In this document: one piece after another, positions 35,567 to 44,368 of the stretch
Layout: each line of letters opens with the position of its first letter
Position numbering within the stretch: the first letter of the stretch is position 1
Origin: CAZAMP01 sp964486455
Lineage (GTDB): Bacteria > Eisenbacteria > RBG-16-71-46 > CAZAMP01
Length of the DNA stretch: 64,000 nucleotides
Assembly: GCA_964486455.1 (NCBI GenBank)
Contig: CAZAMP010000008.1
Span: 1 to 64,000, forward strand
Direction of reading: 5' to 3'
The notes under the pieces: generated by a model
Told to the model about the DNA's origin: nothing
Database searches by the model: none
What the model saw: the letters and a program-made list of their open reading frames with translations, nothing else
Program-made: the position numbers and the translations under genes

Positions 35567-36031
35567 ATGGTTGATCCGGAACGCGCGCGAGCGCTCGCGC
35601 TCAAATATCTCGATCGGCGCATGCGGAGCCGGAAGGAACTCACGGATTATCTACGGCGAAAGCGGTGTGATGATCGTGATATCGAGACCGTGGCCGATGT
35701 GCTCGCGGAGCGCGGCTACCTCGATGATGCGGCCTTCGCGGCCGCGTTTGCCCGCGATCGGGTTCGCCTGGCGCCGCGCGGCTATCGGCTGATCGAAAAG
35801 GAGCTGCGCGATCGCGGAGTGGCGCGCGAGACGATTGACGCCGCGCTGCGCGACGTCGAGGAGGAGTTTCCGGAAATCGAGGCGGCGCGATCGCTCCTGG
35901 CGTCGCGTCATCGTCGACTCCAGAATATGGATGAAGAGACGGCCTATCGTCGCGCCGTCTCATGGCTACGTGGCCGGGGGTTCGGTGGCGAGACGATCCG
36001 GCGCGTCATGGATGAGGTTCGTGAGTCATGA
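35567..36031 (+). CDS. recX: Regulatory protein RecX
   Basis: This is a 154-residue, highly charged helical protein with three-helix RecX repeats (ALKYLDRRMRSRKELTDYL; VLAERGYLDDAAFAAAFARD; IEKELRDRGVARETIDAAL). RecX binds the RecA filament and limits its activity. The start is uncertain: ATG 35567 is used, with a TTG nine bases earlier; neither has a good ribosome site. The stop overlaps the alaS start (ATGA). Position directly after recA supports the assignment. Confidence 0.88.
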   Translation: MVDPERARALALKYLDRRMRSRKELTDYLRRKRCDDRDIETVADVLAERGYLDDAAFAAAFARDRVRLAPRGYRLIEKELRDRGVARETIDAALRDVEEEFPEIEAARSLLASRHRRLQNMDEETAYRRAVSWLRGRGFGGETIRRVMDEVRES

Positions 36032-38667
36032 TGGATGCCCAGACGCTTCGGCAGACATTTCTCGACTTCTATGTTCAGCGGGACCACAAGCTGGTCGCGC
36101 CGGCTCCGCTTGCGCCAAAGGACGACCCGACCCTGCTCTTCAACTCCGCGGGCATGGTGCAGTTCAAGAAGCTCTACGCGAGCCGTGATCCGCTTCCCTA
36201 TCGACGGGCGGTGAGCACGCAACCGTGTCTCCGAGCCGGCGGGAAGGATTCGGATCTCGAGAACGTCGGGCGCACCCCGCGCCACCTCAGCTTCTTCGAG
36301 ATGTTGGGGAACTTCTCGTTCGGCGACTACTTCAAAGCCGAAGCCATCTCGTGGGGGTGGGAGCTTCTCGTCGACGTCTACGGACTGGATCCGGATCGCC
36401 TGTTGGTGAGCGTCTACGAAGAAGACGACGAGGCGGAGCAGATCTGGAAGTCGTCGGTCGGGCTCCCCGCGGAACGCATCGTCCGTCTCGGAAAGAAGGA
36501 CAACTTCTGGGGACCGGCCGGCAAGACCGGCGCGTGCGGTCCGTGCAGCGAGATCTACTACGATCTCGGCGACCACCTCGACGGGGAGCGGCCCGGTGAC
36601 GACAAAGACCGCTACATTGAGGTCTACAACCTCGTCTTCCCGCAGTACGACATGCAGGAGGACGGCACGCCGGCGCCGCTTGCGAACCGGGGCATCGATA
36701 CCGGTATGGGCCTCGAGCGGCTCGCGCTGGTGATCCAGGGTGCTGACACGGTCTTCGACACGGATCTCTTCCGCCCGATCATCGACCGTTTCTGCGATCT
36801 CGCGTCCGTTGGGTACGACGACGACGCGGAGACCCGGCGCGCGATCCGCGTGGTGGCCGACCATATCCGCGGACTCACGTTCTCGATCGCCGAAGGCCTG
36901 ATGCCGTCGAACGAAGGTCGCGGGTACGTTCTGCGGCGGATCCTCCGGCGCGCAGCGCGACGCGGCTGGGGGCTCGGAGTGCGCGGACCGTTTCTGCATA
37001 CGCTGTCGAGTGTGGTCATCGATCACTATCACACCGCCTACCCGATGCTGCGGGACGCCACCGAACGCGTGGCGCTCGCCATCCGCGCCGAAGAGGAACG
37101 ATTCGAGGCCACGCTGGGCGTCGGGCTCACCCGCTTCGAGGAAGCCGCCGCCCGCGCGAAGTCGGATAGCGCATCGGTACTTCCGGGTGAGACGATCTTC
37201 ACCCTTTACGACACCTACGGCTTCCCCACCGATCTCATCGAGGAGATGGCGGAGGAACGCGGTCTCGGTATCGACCGTGACGGCTTCGAGGCGGCGATGA
37301 ACGCGCAAAAGACGCGTTCGAGAGCGGCGTCGCAGTTCGACGGCGGCGAGGCGGATCAGGAGATCGAGTGGACGGGCGTCGGCGACGGACCGACGAGTCA
37401 GTTCACCGGCTATGCGTCGCTCGAAGAAGAGATCCGCATCCGTCGCCACGCGCTCGTGGCCGGCCGGCTGTTCCTCGTGCTGGATCGCACGCCGTTCTAC
37501 GCCGAGTCCGGCGGACAGATCGGCGACACCGGAACGCTCGAGTTTGGTTCCTTGTCTCTAACGGTCTCGGACACGGTGAAGCACGGCGATGACACGGTTC
37601 ATATCGTCGAGAACGGTGCAGAAGTGGCCGTGGATGACCTGGTGACACACACCGGCCGCGCCGTCGTCGACGGCGGCCGCCGTGGCGACATCATGCGCAA
37701 TCACACGGCGACGCACCTTCTGCACGCGGCGCTCAGAAAGGTGCTCGGCACGCACGTCACGCAGTCCGGATCGCTGGTCGCGCCGGATCGCCTGCGGTTC
37801 GATTTCACGCACTTTCAGGCCATGACGCCGGCCGAGATCCGCGCCGTCGAAGAAGAGGTCGGCCGTCAGATCTTTCGCAATAGTTGTGTAAGCGCGCGAA
37901 CGACCACGTTCAAGGAAGCGACCCAAGCCGGCGCGATGGCGCTCTTCGGCGAGAAGTACGGTGATGAGGTCCGTGAGGTCAGCGTCGAAGATACGAGCCG
38001 CGAGCTTTGCGGCGGCACGCACGTCGAGGCGACCGGGGAGATCGGTCCGTTCGTGATCACGACCGAGACCAGCGTTGCCGCCGGCGTGCGGCGCGTGGAG
38101 GCGCTCACCGGAGCTGGGGCGCTCGGCCGCACGATCGAAGATCGAGAGCTGGTGCAACGCCTCGCGGATCGACTCAGCGTCGGACGCGGAGACGTCGAGG
38201 AGAAGTTTGACGCCCTCGTGTCCGAGAAGGACAAGCTCGAAAAGGAGCTCGTCCGTGCGCGGGCGGATCGCCAGAAGGCCGAGCTTGGCGGGTCGGCCGC
38301 CGAACTCGAAGAGATCGACGGCATCCGGCTCGTGGTGCGAACCGTCCAGGTCGAGAACGTGGGCGAGATGCGGTCGGCCGCCGACGTCATCCGCAAGATG
38401 CTCGGCTCCGGTGTGGCCATCCTGGGCGCGGAAGTCGGAGGGAAGGCTTCGTTCCTTGTTCTCGTGACATCGGACCTCGTGAAGGCCGAGCGTTTTCGGG
38501 CCGATGAAATCGTTCGTGAGGTCGCCGGTGTGGCCGGCGGAAGCGGGGGTGGAAAGCCCGGCATGGCGCTGGCGGGGGCGAAGGACGTCGACAAGATCGA
38601 CGCCGCGCTCGAGCACGGCCGCCGTCTCGTCCGAGACGCTCTATCGCGCGAGCGAGGTGGTGCGTGA
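36028..38667 (+). CDS. alaS: Alanyl-tRNA synthetase
   Basis: This is an 879-residue class II synthetase. The catalytic core begins QTLRQTFLDFYVQRDHKLV, with RAGGKDSDLENVGRTPRH and GMGLERLA. The editing domain has HTATHLLHAAL and CGGTHVEATG with the zinc ligands. The C-Ala oligomerisation domain follows (KASFLVLVTSDLV, GGGKPGMALAG). It charges tRNA-Ala, one isoacceptor of which is at 23921. The start overlaps recX by four bases and the stop overlaps rfbD by four, so translation is coupled on both sides. Confidence 0.98.
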   Translation: MMDAQTLRQTFLDFYVQRDHKLVAPAPLAPKDDPTLLFNSAGMVQFKKLYASRDPLPYRRAVSTQPCLRAGGKDSDLENVGRTPRHLSFFEMLGNFSFGDYFKAEAISWGWELLVDVYGLDPDRLLVSVYEEDDEAEQIWKSSVGLPAERIVRLGKKDNFWGPAGKTGACGPCSEIYYDLGDHLDGERPGDDKDRYIEVYNLVFPQYDMQEDGTPAPLANRGIDTGMGLERLALVIQGADTVFDTDLFRPIIDRFCDLASVGYDDDAETRRAIRVVADHIRGLTFSIAEGLMPSNEGRGYVLRRILRRAARRGWGLGVRGPFLHTLSSVVIDHYHTAYPMLRDATERVALAIRAEEERFEATLGVGLTRFEEAAARAKSDSASVLPGETIFTLYDTYGFPTDLIEEMAEERGLGIDRDGFEAAMNAQKTRSRAASQFDGGEADQEIEWTGVGDGPTSQFTGYASLEEEIRIRRHALVAGRLFLVLDRTPFYAESGGQIGDTGTLEFGSLSLTVSDTVKHGDDTVHIVENGAEVAVDDLVTHTGRAVVDGGRRGDIMRNHTATHLLHAALRKVLGTHVTQSGSLVAPDRLRFDFTHFQAMTPAEIRAVEEEVGRQIFRNSCVSARTTTFKEATQAGAMALFGEKYGDEVREVSVEDTSRELCGGTHVEATGEIGPFVITTETSVAAGVRRVEALTGAGALGRTIEDRELVQRLADRLSVGRGDVEEKFDALVSEKDKLEKELVRARADRQKAELGGSAAELEEIDGIRLVVRTVQVENVGEMRSAADVIRKMLGSGVAILGAEVGGKASFLVLVTSDLVKAERFRADEIVREVAGVAGGSGGGKPGMALAGAKDVDKIDAALEHGRRLVRDALSRERGGA

Positions 38668-39515
38668 GAGTTCTCGTCACGGGCGGCCACGGCATGCTGG
38701 GGTGTGCTCTCGGTGAGCGGCTCGGTGATCATGAGTCCCTCCTCGTCGACATCGACGAGTGTGACATCACCGACGCGGCGCGCGTTCGGTACGTCTTCTC
38801 CGAGTTCGGACCGGAGATCGTGATCCATGCCGCCGCGTGGACCGACGTCGACGGATGTGAAAGCGACGAAGAGCGTGCGCGTTCGGTGAACGTACACGGC
38901 TCGGAAAACGTAGCCGCCCAAACCGCGCGCCTGGGTGCCAAGCTCCTTGCCGTCAGCACCGACTACGTCTTTTCCGGAGACCTGGGCCGCCCGTGCACGG
39001 AGACGGATCCGACCGCACCCGCGTCGCTCTACGGTCGGACGAAGCTGGAAGGGGAGGAAGCCATCTCCGCGGCGCTCCCGTCGGCGGCCATCGTTCGGAC
39101 GTGCGGCCTGTACGGCCCCGGGGGACACCACTTTCCGGGCGCGATCGCGAGGCAAATCCGTGCCGGCAGGCCACTTCGCGTCGTGAGCGACCAGATCGTC
39201 TCGCCCACCTACACCCATGATCTCGCGGAAGTTCTCATCAGGTTGATGGCGGAACCGGCCGAGGGAATCTATCATGCCGCCAACGCTGGCGCGACGTCAT
39301 GGGCCGATTTCGCCCGGGGGATCGCGGACGTGATGGGGGTCCCGGATCATCCCATCACCGACGTGCCATCCACGGAGATGGCCCGTCCGGCACCGCGCCC
39401 CGCGTACTCCGCGTTGTCGTGCGGTCGGCTCAAACTTGAGCATGGCATTAAACTGCGTTCCTGGCGTGAGGCGTTCTCGGGATACTACGCCGACCAGGAA
39501 GGGGCGATCGAATGA
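38664..39515 (+). CDS. rfbD: dTDP-4-dehydrorhamnose reductase
   Basis: This is a 283-residue NADPH-dependent short-chain dehydrogenase of the RfbD type. It has Rossmann VTGGHGMLG, then IHAAAWTDVDGCE, STDYVFSGD, and YGRTKLEGE with the Tyr-x3-Lys pair. It makes dTDP-L-rhamnose for surface polysaccharide in the last step of the pathway; rfbABC are not in the window. The GTG start overlaps alaS (GTGA) and the stop overlaps gmhA (ATGA). Other RmlD-type epimerases are possible alternatives. Confidence 0.9.
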   Translation: MRVLVTGGHGMLGCALGERLGDHESLLVDIDECDITDAARVRYVFSEFGPEIVIHAAAWTDVDGCESDEERARSVNVHGSENVAAQTARLGAKLLAVSTDYVFSGDLGRPCTETDPTAPASLYGRTKLEGEEAISAALPSAAIVRTCGLYGPGGHHFPGAIARQIRAGRPLRVVSDQIVSPTYTHDLAEVLIRLMAEPAEGIYHAANAGATSWADFARGIADVMGVPDHPITDVPSTEMARPAPRPAYSALSCGRLKLEHGIKLRSWREAFSGYYADQEGAIE

Positions 39516-40126
39516 GCGGGCGCGCAAGGACAAGTCTCGAAGCCGGAGGCCGGCTCCTCGCATTGCTTGCGGAGCGGGAAGCCGAGCACGTCGAGAGCCT
39601 GGCCGAACGGATCGCCAAGATATTCCGGGATCGCGGGCGGCTTCTGGCGTGCGGCAACGGCGGTAGCGCCGCAGACGCGCAGCACGTCGTCTGCGAGCTT
39701 GCCGGAAGGTTCTATTTCGAGCGGAAACCGCTCGACGCCATCGCGCTCACGACCAACCCGTCGCTCGTGACGGCGATCGCGAACGACTACGAGTACGCGG
39801 ACGTCTTCGCCCGGCAGGTCGAGGGTTACGGCCGCCCTGGCGACGTTCTCCTGCTCTTCACGACCAGCGGGGGATCCCCGAACGTGCTTCGCGCTCGTGA
39901 CACCGCCCGCAACGCGGGTCTTCTCACTGTCGGGTTCACCGGCCAAAGCGGCCGCCAGTTCGCGGAAGAATGCGACGTGGCGTTCATCGTGCCCAGTGGC
40001 GATACCCCCCGCGTGCAGGAAGCGCACATCGCCCTCGGGCATGCGCTCTGCGAGTGCGTTGAGGCGATCCTCTTCGAATCCGATGCGTCCGAGGATGCGG
40101 CGCCGAGCGATCGGGGAACTCGATGA
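39512..40126 (+). CDS. gmhA: Phosphoheptose isomerase (SIS domain)
   Basis: This is a 204-residue SIS-domain protein with the GmhA pattern LLACGNGGSAADAQH, ELAGRFYFERKPLDAIALT, LLLFTTSGGSPNV and an EAHIALGHALCE segment that supplies zinc or catalytic residues. It converts sedoheptulose 7-phosphate to heptose 7-phosphate for LPS heptose. DiaA is a close relative; the FYFERKPLDAIAL block favours GmhA. It is coupled by four-base overlaps to rfbD before it and the UbiA-type gene after it, grouping envelope-sugar functions. Confidence 0.9.
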   Translation: MSGRARTSLEAGGRLLALLAEREAEHVESLAERIAKIFRDRGRLLACGNGGSAADAQHVVCELAGRFYFERKPLDAIALTTNPSLVTAIANDYEYADVFARQVEGYGRPGDVLLLFTTSGGSPNVLRARDTARNAGLLTVGFTGQSGRQFAEECDVAFIVPSGDTPRVQEAHIALGHALCECVEAILFESDASEDAAPSDRGTR

Positions 40127-41004
40127 TCGCCGCTTGCTTCATTCAGCTTAGACCGCGCCAGTGGACGAAGAACTTCCTTCTGTTCGCCGGCATCATCTTC
40201 TCCGTGCATCTTCTGGATACCGATCTGTTGCTGAGAAGCCTGGCGGGGTTTCTGCTCTTCTGCGCGATCTCATCCGGTGTTTACTGCATTAACGATATCG
40301 CCGACATTCGCAAGGACCGGCTTCATCCCGAGAAGCGCACTCGCCCGTTGGCATCGGGGCGCTTGTCCAAGGGCGTGGTCGTCGCCATGTCCGCTCTGCT
40401 GCTACTGCCGTCTCTCGTTCTGTCGTATCTCCTCGCGACCCGCTTCGGCGTGGTGGCGACGCTCTACCTGTTCTTGAACCTCGGGTATTCGTTCGGGCTG
40501 AAACGCGTGGCCATCCTCGATTTGATTCTCCTCGCGGCCGGCTTCGTCCTGCGCGCCGTGGCGGGGGTTGAGGTGTTGGGCCACCCGGAAGTCGTGCTAT
40601 CCCCGTGGCTCATCCTTTGCGCGTTCTTCCTGGCGCTCACGATCGGTGCGGGAAAGCGGCGCGCGGAGCTGGAGCTGTTGGAGGAGGGTGCGGGGGAACA
40701 TCGCGCCGCACTCGACGACTACAGCAAGCCGTTTCTCGATCGCATGCTCACGGCCATGGCGGCCGCATCGATCATCGGTTACTCGATCTACACGTTGGCG
40801 CCGGGTACGCAGTCGAAGTTCCACACGCACTTCTTGATCTACACGGTTCCGTTCGTGGTGTTCGGCCTGTTCCGCTATCTCTATCTCGTCTATGAGCGGC
40901 GGGCCGGCGGCAACCCGACCGAGGCGATACTCAACGATCGCCCGCTGCTGCTGGACGCGCTCTTGTGGGTGCTCGCGGTCATCTACATCCTCTATCTTCG
41001 ATGA
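40123..41004 (+). CDS. UbiA-family prenyltransferase, decaprenyl-phosphate phosphoribosyltransferase-like
   Basis: This is a 293-residue protein with about eight membrane helices. The family site GVYCINDIADIRKDRLHPEK carries the Asp-rich motif NDxxDxxxD, followed by RTRPLASG. The second region YSFGLKRVAILDLILLAAGF and VLRAVAG is typical of the subgroup that transfers 5-phosphoribose from PRPP to decaprenyl phosphate. If so, it makes a lipid-linked pentose for envelope glycans and its PRPP would come from prs 1.1 kb downstream. A quinone or heme prenyltransferase is less likely. It is coupled to gmhA by an ATGA overlap. Confidence 0.8.
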   Translation: MIAACFIQLRPRQWTKNFLLFAGIIFSVHLLDTDLLLRSLAGFLLFCAISSGVYCINDIADIRKDRLHPEKRTRPLASGRLSKGVVVAMSALLLLPSLVLSYLLATRFGVVATLYLFLNLGYSFGLKRVAILDLILLAAGFVLRAVAGVEVLGHPEVVLSPWLILCAFFLALTIGAGKRRAELELLEEGAGEHRAALDDYSKPFLDRMLTAMAAASIIGYSIYTLAPGTQSKFHTHFLIYTVPFVVFGLFRYLYLVYERRAGGNPTEAILNDRPLLLDALLWVLAVIYILYLR

Positions 41005-41028
41005 GTTGCTTGCGGTCTGAGCAAGCCG

Positions 41029-41907
41029 ATGAATGAAGCAACATGGATCGCGCCGGCAAAGACCAACCTCTACCTGGAAGTCCTCGGAAAGCGCTCCGAC
41101 GGTTTCCACAACATTCGGACGCTCTTCCAGGCGATCGATCTGGCCGACCGGCTCGTCGTCTGCCGCACGACGAGCGACACGATCTCAGTGACCTGTGACA
41201 CCCCCGGCATCCCAACCGACGAGCGTAACCTCGTCGTGAAGGCCTGGCGGGCGCTCAAGGCGCACCATCCGTTTCCCGGCGGGGTCGAGCTTCGGCTCGA
41301 GAAGACCATCCCCGCGGGGGCCGGGCTCGGGGGCGGCAGCAGCGACGCGGCCGCGATGCTTGTCGCCGCCAACAGCCTTTTCGGGCTTGGACTTAGCGCT
41401 GAACGCCTCGAAGCGCTCGCGGGCGGGATCGGAAGTGACGTCCCGTTTTTCATCCGCGGCGGGGTCCGGCTCGGCGAGGGGCGGGGCGAGCGGCTCAGCG
41501 ACTGGCCATGCCCGGCCCGGGGCGCCTTCGTCATCCTCTCACCTCCGTTCGCCGTCTCGACGGCGGACGTCTACGCCCGGGGGGGATTCGGGTTGACCCC
41601 CGGCGGCGATCCGCTTAACATTCTCCGCCTTGAAATGACTCGGGAGGATCCAGAGGGAGCGGCCGGGGAATTGTTCAACGCCCTGGAACAACCTGCTTTC
41701 TCCCTGTATCCGGATTTGCGCCGGCTGAAGGGAAAACTCCTGGGGCATGGCGCGGTGGGCGCGCTCCTGTGTGGAAGCGGCTCATCGCTCTTTGCGCACT
41801 TCGCCACCGTCGAAGCCGCCGAGCAGGCTCTCGACAGGCACCGGGCCGATGGCCTGGATGTGCGCCTCGCCCTTCCCTTCGCCTGCGGCGCCCGGCAGGT
41901 CGCGTAG
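41029..41907 (+). CDS. ispE: 4-diphosphocytidyl-2-C-methyl-D-erythritol kinase
   Basis: This is a 292-residue GHMP kinase. It has IAPAKTNLYLEVLGKRSDGFHNI at the start, split here by its conserved Lys and His, then the ATP loop PAGAGLGGGSSDAAAML and the C-terminal LCGSGSSLFA. It phosphorylates CDP-methylerythritol in the MEP isoprenoid pathway, which would feed polyprenyl carriers used by the UbiA-type enzyme upstream. It starts 24 bases after that gene. The link ispE, prs, rplY, pth is common in bacteria. Confidence 0.96.
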   Translation: MNEATWIAPAKTNLYLEVLGKRSDGFHNIRTLFQAIDLADRLVVCRTTSDTISVTCDTPGIPTDERNLVVKAWRALKAHHPFPGGVELRLEKTIPAGAGLGGGSSDAAAMLVAANSLFGLGLSAERLEALAGGIGSDVPFFIRGGVRLGEGRGERLSDWPCPARGAFVILSPPFAVSTADVYARGGFGLTPGGDPLNILRLEMTREDPEGAAGELFNALEQPAFSLYPDLRRLKGKLLGHGAVGALLCGSGSSLFAHFATVEAAEQALDRHRADGLDVRLALPFACGARQVA

Positions 41908-41998
41908 GTCCTCCGTATCGCAGTCATCATTTGGATTGTCGTCCGGAATGTCGTCCGGAATTAGTATCGGGTGTGGTGGTCGAAAGACCTCTGACTAC

Positions 41999-42073
41999 TG
42001 GGGCGTAGCCAAGTGGTAAGGCACCGGGTTTTGGTCCCGGCATGCGGAGGTTCGAATCCTCCCGCCCCAGCCA
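41999..42073 (+). tRNA. tRNA-Gln(UUG)
   Basis: Acceptor TGGGGCG pairs with CGCCCCA, discriminator G, encoded CCA. Anticodon stem CCGGG/CCCGG encloses loop TTTTGGT, anticodon TTG. It is a likely substrate of MnmA. It lies between ispE and prs in the same direction. Confidence 0.97.
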
Positions 42074-42103
42074 GGCTGTTCGCTCACTAAACAGGGGGCA
42101 ACG

Positions 42104-43045
42104 TTGAGCCGGAACGGGTCACTGCGGGTATTCACGGGGACTTCGAATCCCCACCTTGCACACGGGATCGCGGAGTACCTGGGCATCGAACTCGGTGAGG
42201 CCGAGGTCGCGAGCTTCTCCGACCGGGAGATCCTCGTCCGTTTCAGGGAGAACATTCGGGGATGCGATATCTTCCTGGTGCAGACGACGACGGCCCCGGC
42301 CGAGAACCTGATGGAGCTTCTCATCATGATCGACGCGGCGGTGCGCGCGTCGGCGCGTCGCGTGACGGCGGTGACGCCGTACTTCGGCTACGCCCGTCAG
42401 GATCGGAAGGACCAACCGCGGGTCGCCATCTCCGCGAAGCTCGTGGCGAATCTCATCACGACGGCGGGTGCCAATCGGATCCTCACAATGGACCTGCACT
42501 CCGCGCAGATCCAGGGTTTCTTCGACATCCCGTTCGATCATCTCTACGCTGCGCCCGTTCTGATCGACTACTTCAGCTTGCGGAAGATCGAGGACATGGT
42601 CGTCGTATCACCCGACATCGGTAGCGTGAAGATGAACCGCGCCTACGCGAACCGCCTCGGTGTTCCGCTGGCGCTTGTGGACAAGCGCCGCTCGGGCCGC
42701 GACTACACCGAAGTGATGCACGTCATCGGTGACGTTGACGGGAAGAACGTCGTTCTTCTCGACGATGAGATTTCCACGGCCGGAACGCTGACGCAGGCGG
42801 CGTCGGCCCTGAGGGCGCACGGCGCACGGCACATCTACGCGGGCGCGACGCATGGGAAATTCGTGGGCGAGGCGTTCGATCGGATCGAGGCCAGCCCGAT
42901 CGAAGAGGTGATCGTCACCGACTCGATCCCCCATCCGGGCGGAATGCCCATCGAGAAGATCAAGGTGCTATCGGTCGCTCCGCTCCTCGGCGAAGCGATC
43001 CGGCGCATTCACGAAGAGCGTTCACTGAGTTCACTATTCGTCTGA
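42104..43045 (+). CDS. prs: Ribose-phosphate pyrophosphokinase
   Basis: This is a 313-residue PRPP synthase. The start is TTG with AGGGGG five bases upstream. It has LRVFTGTSNPHLAHGIAEYL, ATP-site DRKDQPR, DLHSAQIQGFFDIP, SPDIGSVKMNRAYA, and the PRPP signature NVVLLDDEISTAGTL. It makes PRPP from ribose 5-phosphate and ATP for nucleotides, and probably also for the UbiA-type transferase upstream. Normal length; allosteric class I type. Confidence 0.97.
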   Translation: MSRNGSLRVFTGTSNPHLAHGIAEYLGIELGEAEVASFSDREILVRFRENIRGCDIFLVQTTTAPAENLMELLIMIDAAVRASARRVTAVTPYFGYARQDRKDQPRVAISAKLVANLITTAGANRILTMDLHSAQIQGFFDIPFDHLYAAPVLIDYFSLRKIEDMVVVSPDIGSVKMNRAYANRLGVPLALVDKRRSGRDYTEVMHVIGDVDGKNVVLLDDEISTAGTLTQAASALRAHGARHIYAGATHGKFVGEAFDRIEASPIEEVIVTDSIPHPGGMPIEKIKVLSVAPLLGEAIRRIHEERSLSSLFV

Positions 43046-43094
43046 GAAAGACACTTGTCTGAGATAGACGGCAAACGATAGGAGGAGGGAAAAG

Positions 43095-43781
43095 GTGGCA
43101 ATCGTCGAGCTTGCCGGGGACATCCGAGTTCGCATGGGGCGAGGTGGCTCCAATGAGGTGCGGCGCGAAGGAGATATCCCGGCGATTCTCTACGGCAAGG
43201 GTGAGAAGCCCATGCCGATCAAGATCAACGCCCGGGTCTTCGACACGCTGGTCCGTACGCAGGGCGGTATTCACTCGGTCATCGATCTCAAGCTCCCCGA
43301 GCACAGCAAAGTGATGGCGCTCATCCGGGAGATCCAGCGGGACCCTGTCTCACGCGACATCGTCCATGTGGACTTTCTGCACATCTCGATGGACAAGCCG
43401 GTCCAAATGACGGTTCCGATCGTGCTCGTCGGCATGGCGACGGGTGTCAAAGAAGGCGGAATCCTCGAGCACCTCACGCGTGAAATCGACGTGAAGTGCC
43501 TACCCCGCGACATCCCGACATCGGTCGAGGTGAACGTGGAGGAACTGGACATCGGGATGTCGGTTCACGTGCGCGATCTCGACATGGGCAACGTGGAAGT
43601 CCTGACGGAAGAAGATCGCACGATCACGATCGTCGTTGCTCCGACAGTGCTCGCCGCCGCCGATGAGGGCGAAGAGGCTGAAGGCGAAGAGGCTGAAGGC
43701 GAAGAGGCCGAAGGTGAAGGCGAGAAGGAAGAAGGTGACGACAAGGGCGGCGACGACAAGGGCGCCGAGGGTGAGAAGTAG
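43095..43781 (+). CDS. rplY: 50S ribosomal protein L25, Ctc form with acidic tail
   Basis: This is a 228-residue protein with GTG start after GGAGGAGGG. The L25 domain (VRMGRGGSNEVRREGDIPAILYG) and the beta-rich CTC domain (HVDFLHISMDKPVQMTVPIV, EGGILEHLTREIDVKCLP) are complete by about residue 185. The remaining 40 residues are an acidic low-complexity tail built from a five-residue unit GEEAE and then GDDKG. It binds 5S rRNA in the large subunit. The tail is encoded by tandem 15-bp repeats. Confidence 0.95.
   Translation: MAIVELAGDIRVRMGRGGSNEVRREGDIPAILYGKGEKPMPIKINARVFDTLVRTQGGIHSVIDLKLPEHSKVMALIREIQRDPVSRDIVHVDFLHISMDKPVQMTVPIVLVGMATGVKEGGILEHLTREIDVKCLPRDIPTSVEVNVEELDIGMSVHVRDLDMGNVEVLTEEDRTITIVVAPTVLAAADEGEEAEGEEAEGEEAEGEGEKEEGDDKGGDDKGAEGEK
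43668..43712 (+). repeat. Tandem 15-bp repeat in the rplY tail
   Basis: Three copies of GGCGAAGAGGCTGAA (third with one change) encode GEEAE units. A second two-copy 15-bp repeat (GGTGACGACAAGGGC type) follows near 43735. Confidence 0.9.
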
Positions 43782-43784
43782 TCG

Positions 43785-44348
43785 GTGCTCATCGTGGGTC
43801 TTGGCAATCCGGATCGCCGATACGCCGACACACGGCACAACGTCGGCTTCGACCTCGTGGACGTACTGGCGTCCCGTTGGAACGCGAGACGGATGGCATC
43901 ACCGGGCTCCTTCGACCTGATGGAGGCACGGCTGGCCGGCCGCGAGCTGTATCTGATGAAGCCGATGACGTACATGAACCGCAGCGGCGCGCCGGTCGGA
44001 CGCTTCCTCGATGAGCAGGGGGACGGTCCGGATCAGTGTCTCGTGGCGGTCGACGACATGGCGCTCGACGTCGGACGCCTGCGGTTTCGCCGTCGCGGGA
44101 GTGACGGCGGGCATCAGGGTCTGGCATCGATCGAAAGGCGGCTCGGATCGGAAGAGTACCCCAGGCTTCGAATCGGTGTGGGGCCGGCTCCACCGAGCTG
44201 CGAGTGGGCCGACTTCGTGCTGAGCCGGTTCACGTCGGACGAGAGGAAGATCATCGGGGAGACGTTGGAACGCGCGGCCGATGGGGTCGAGCGGATGCTT
44301 CACGATGGAATCGACAAAGCAATGAGTCTTTATAACGTTCAGGAATGA
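43785..44348 (+). CDS. pth: Peptidyl-tRNA hydrolase
   Basis: This is a 187-residue enzyme that releases peptides from drop-off peptidyl-tRNA. It has GLGNPDRRYADTRHNVGF with the catalytic His, KPMTYMNRSGAPV, VDDMALDVGRLR, and GSDGGHQGLASI. GTG start three bases after rplY; its stop overlaps an in-frame ATG of the next gene. Gene order rplY-pth is widespread. Confidence 0.97.
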   Translation: MLIVGLGNPDRRYADTRHNVGFDLVDVLASRWNARRMASPGSFDLMEARLAGRELYLMKPMTYMNRSGAPVGRFLDEQGDGPDQCLVAVDDMALDVGRLRFRRRGSDGGHQGLASIERRLGSEEYPRLRIGVGPAPPSCEWADFVLSRFTSDERKIIGETLERAADGVERMLHDGIDKAMSLYNVQE

Positions 44349-44368
44349 TCAGGAAGGAGAACAGGGCG

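Noticed and set aside
35944..37449. 501-codon minus-strand frame opposite alaS
   Set aside because: Antisense shadow of a certain gene; composition is biased to Arg, Val and Asp with no motif.
41937..41960. Tandem duplication TGTCGTCCGGAA before tRNA-Gln
   Set aside because: Only two 12-bp copies in a short gap; no promoter or operator context, so it is probably a chance slippage.
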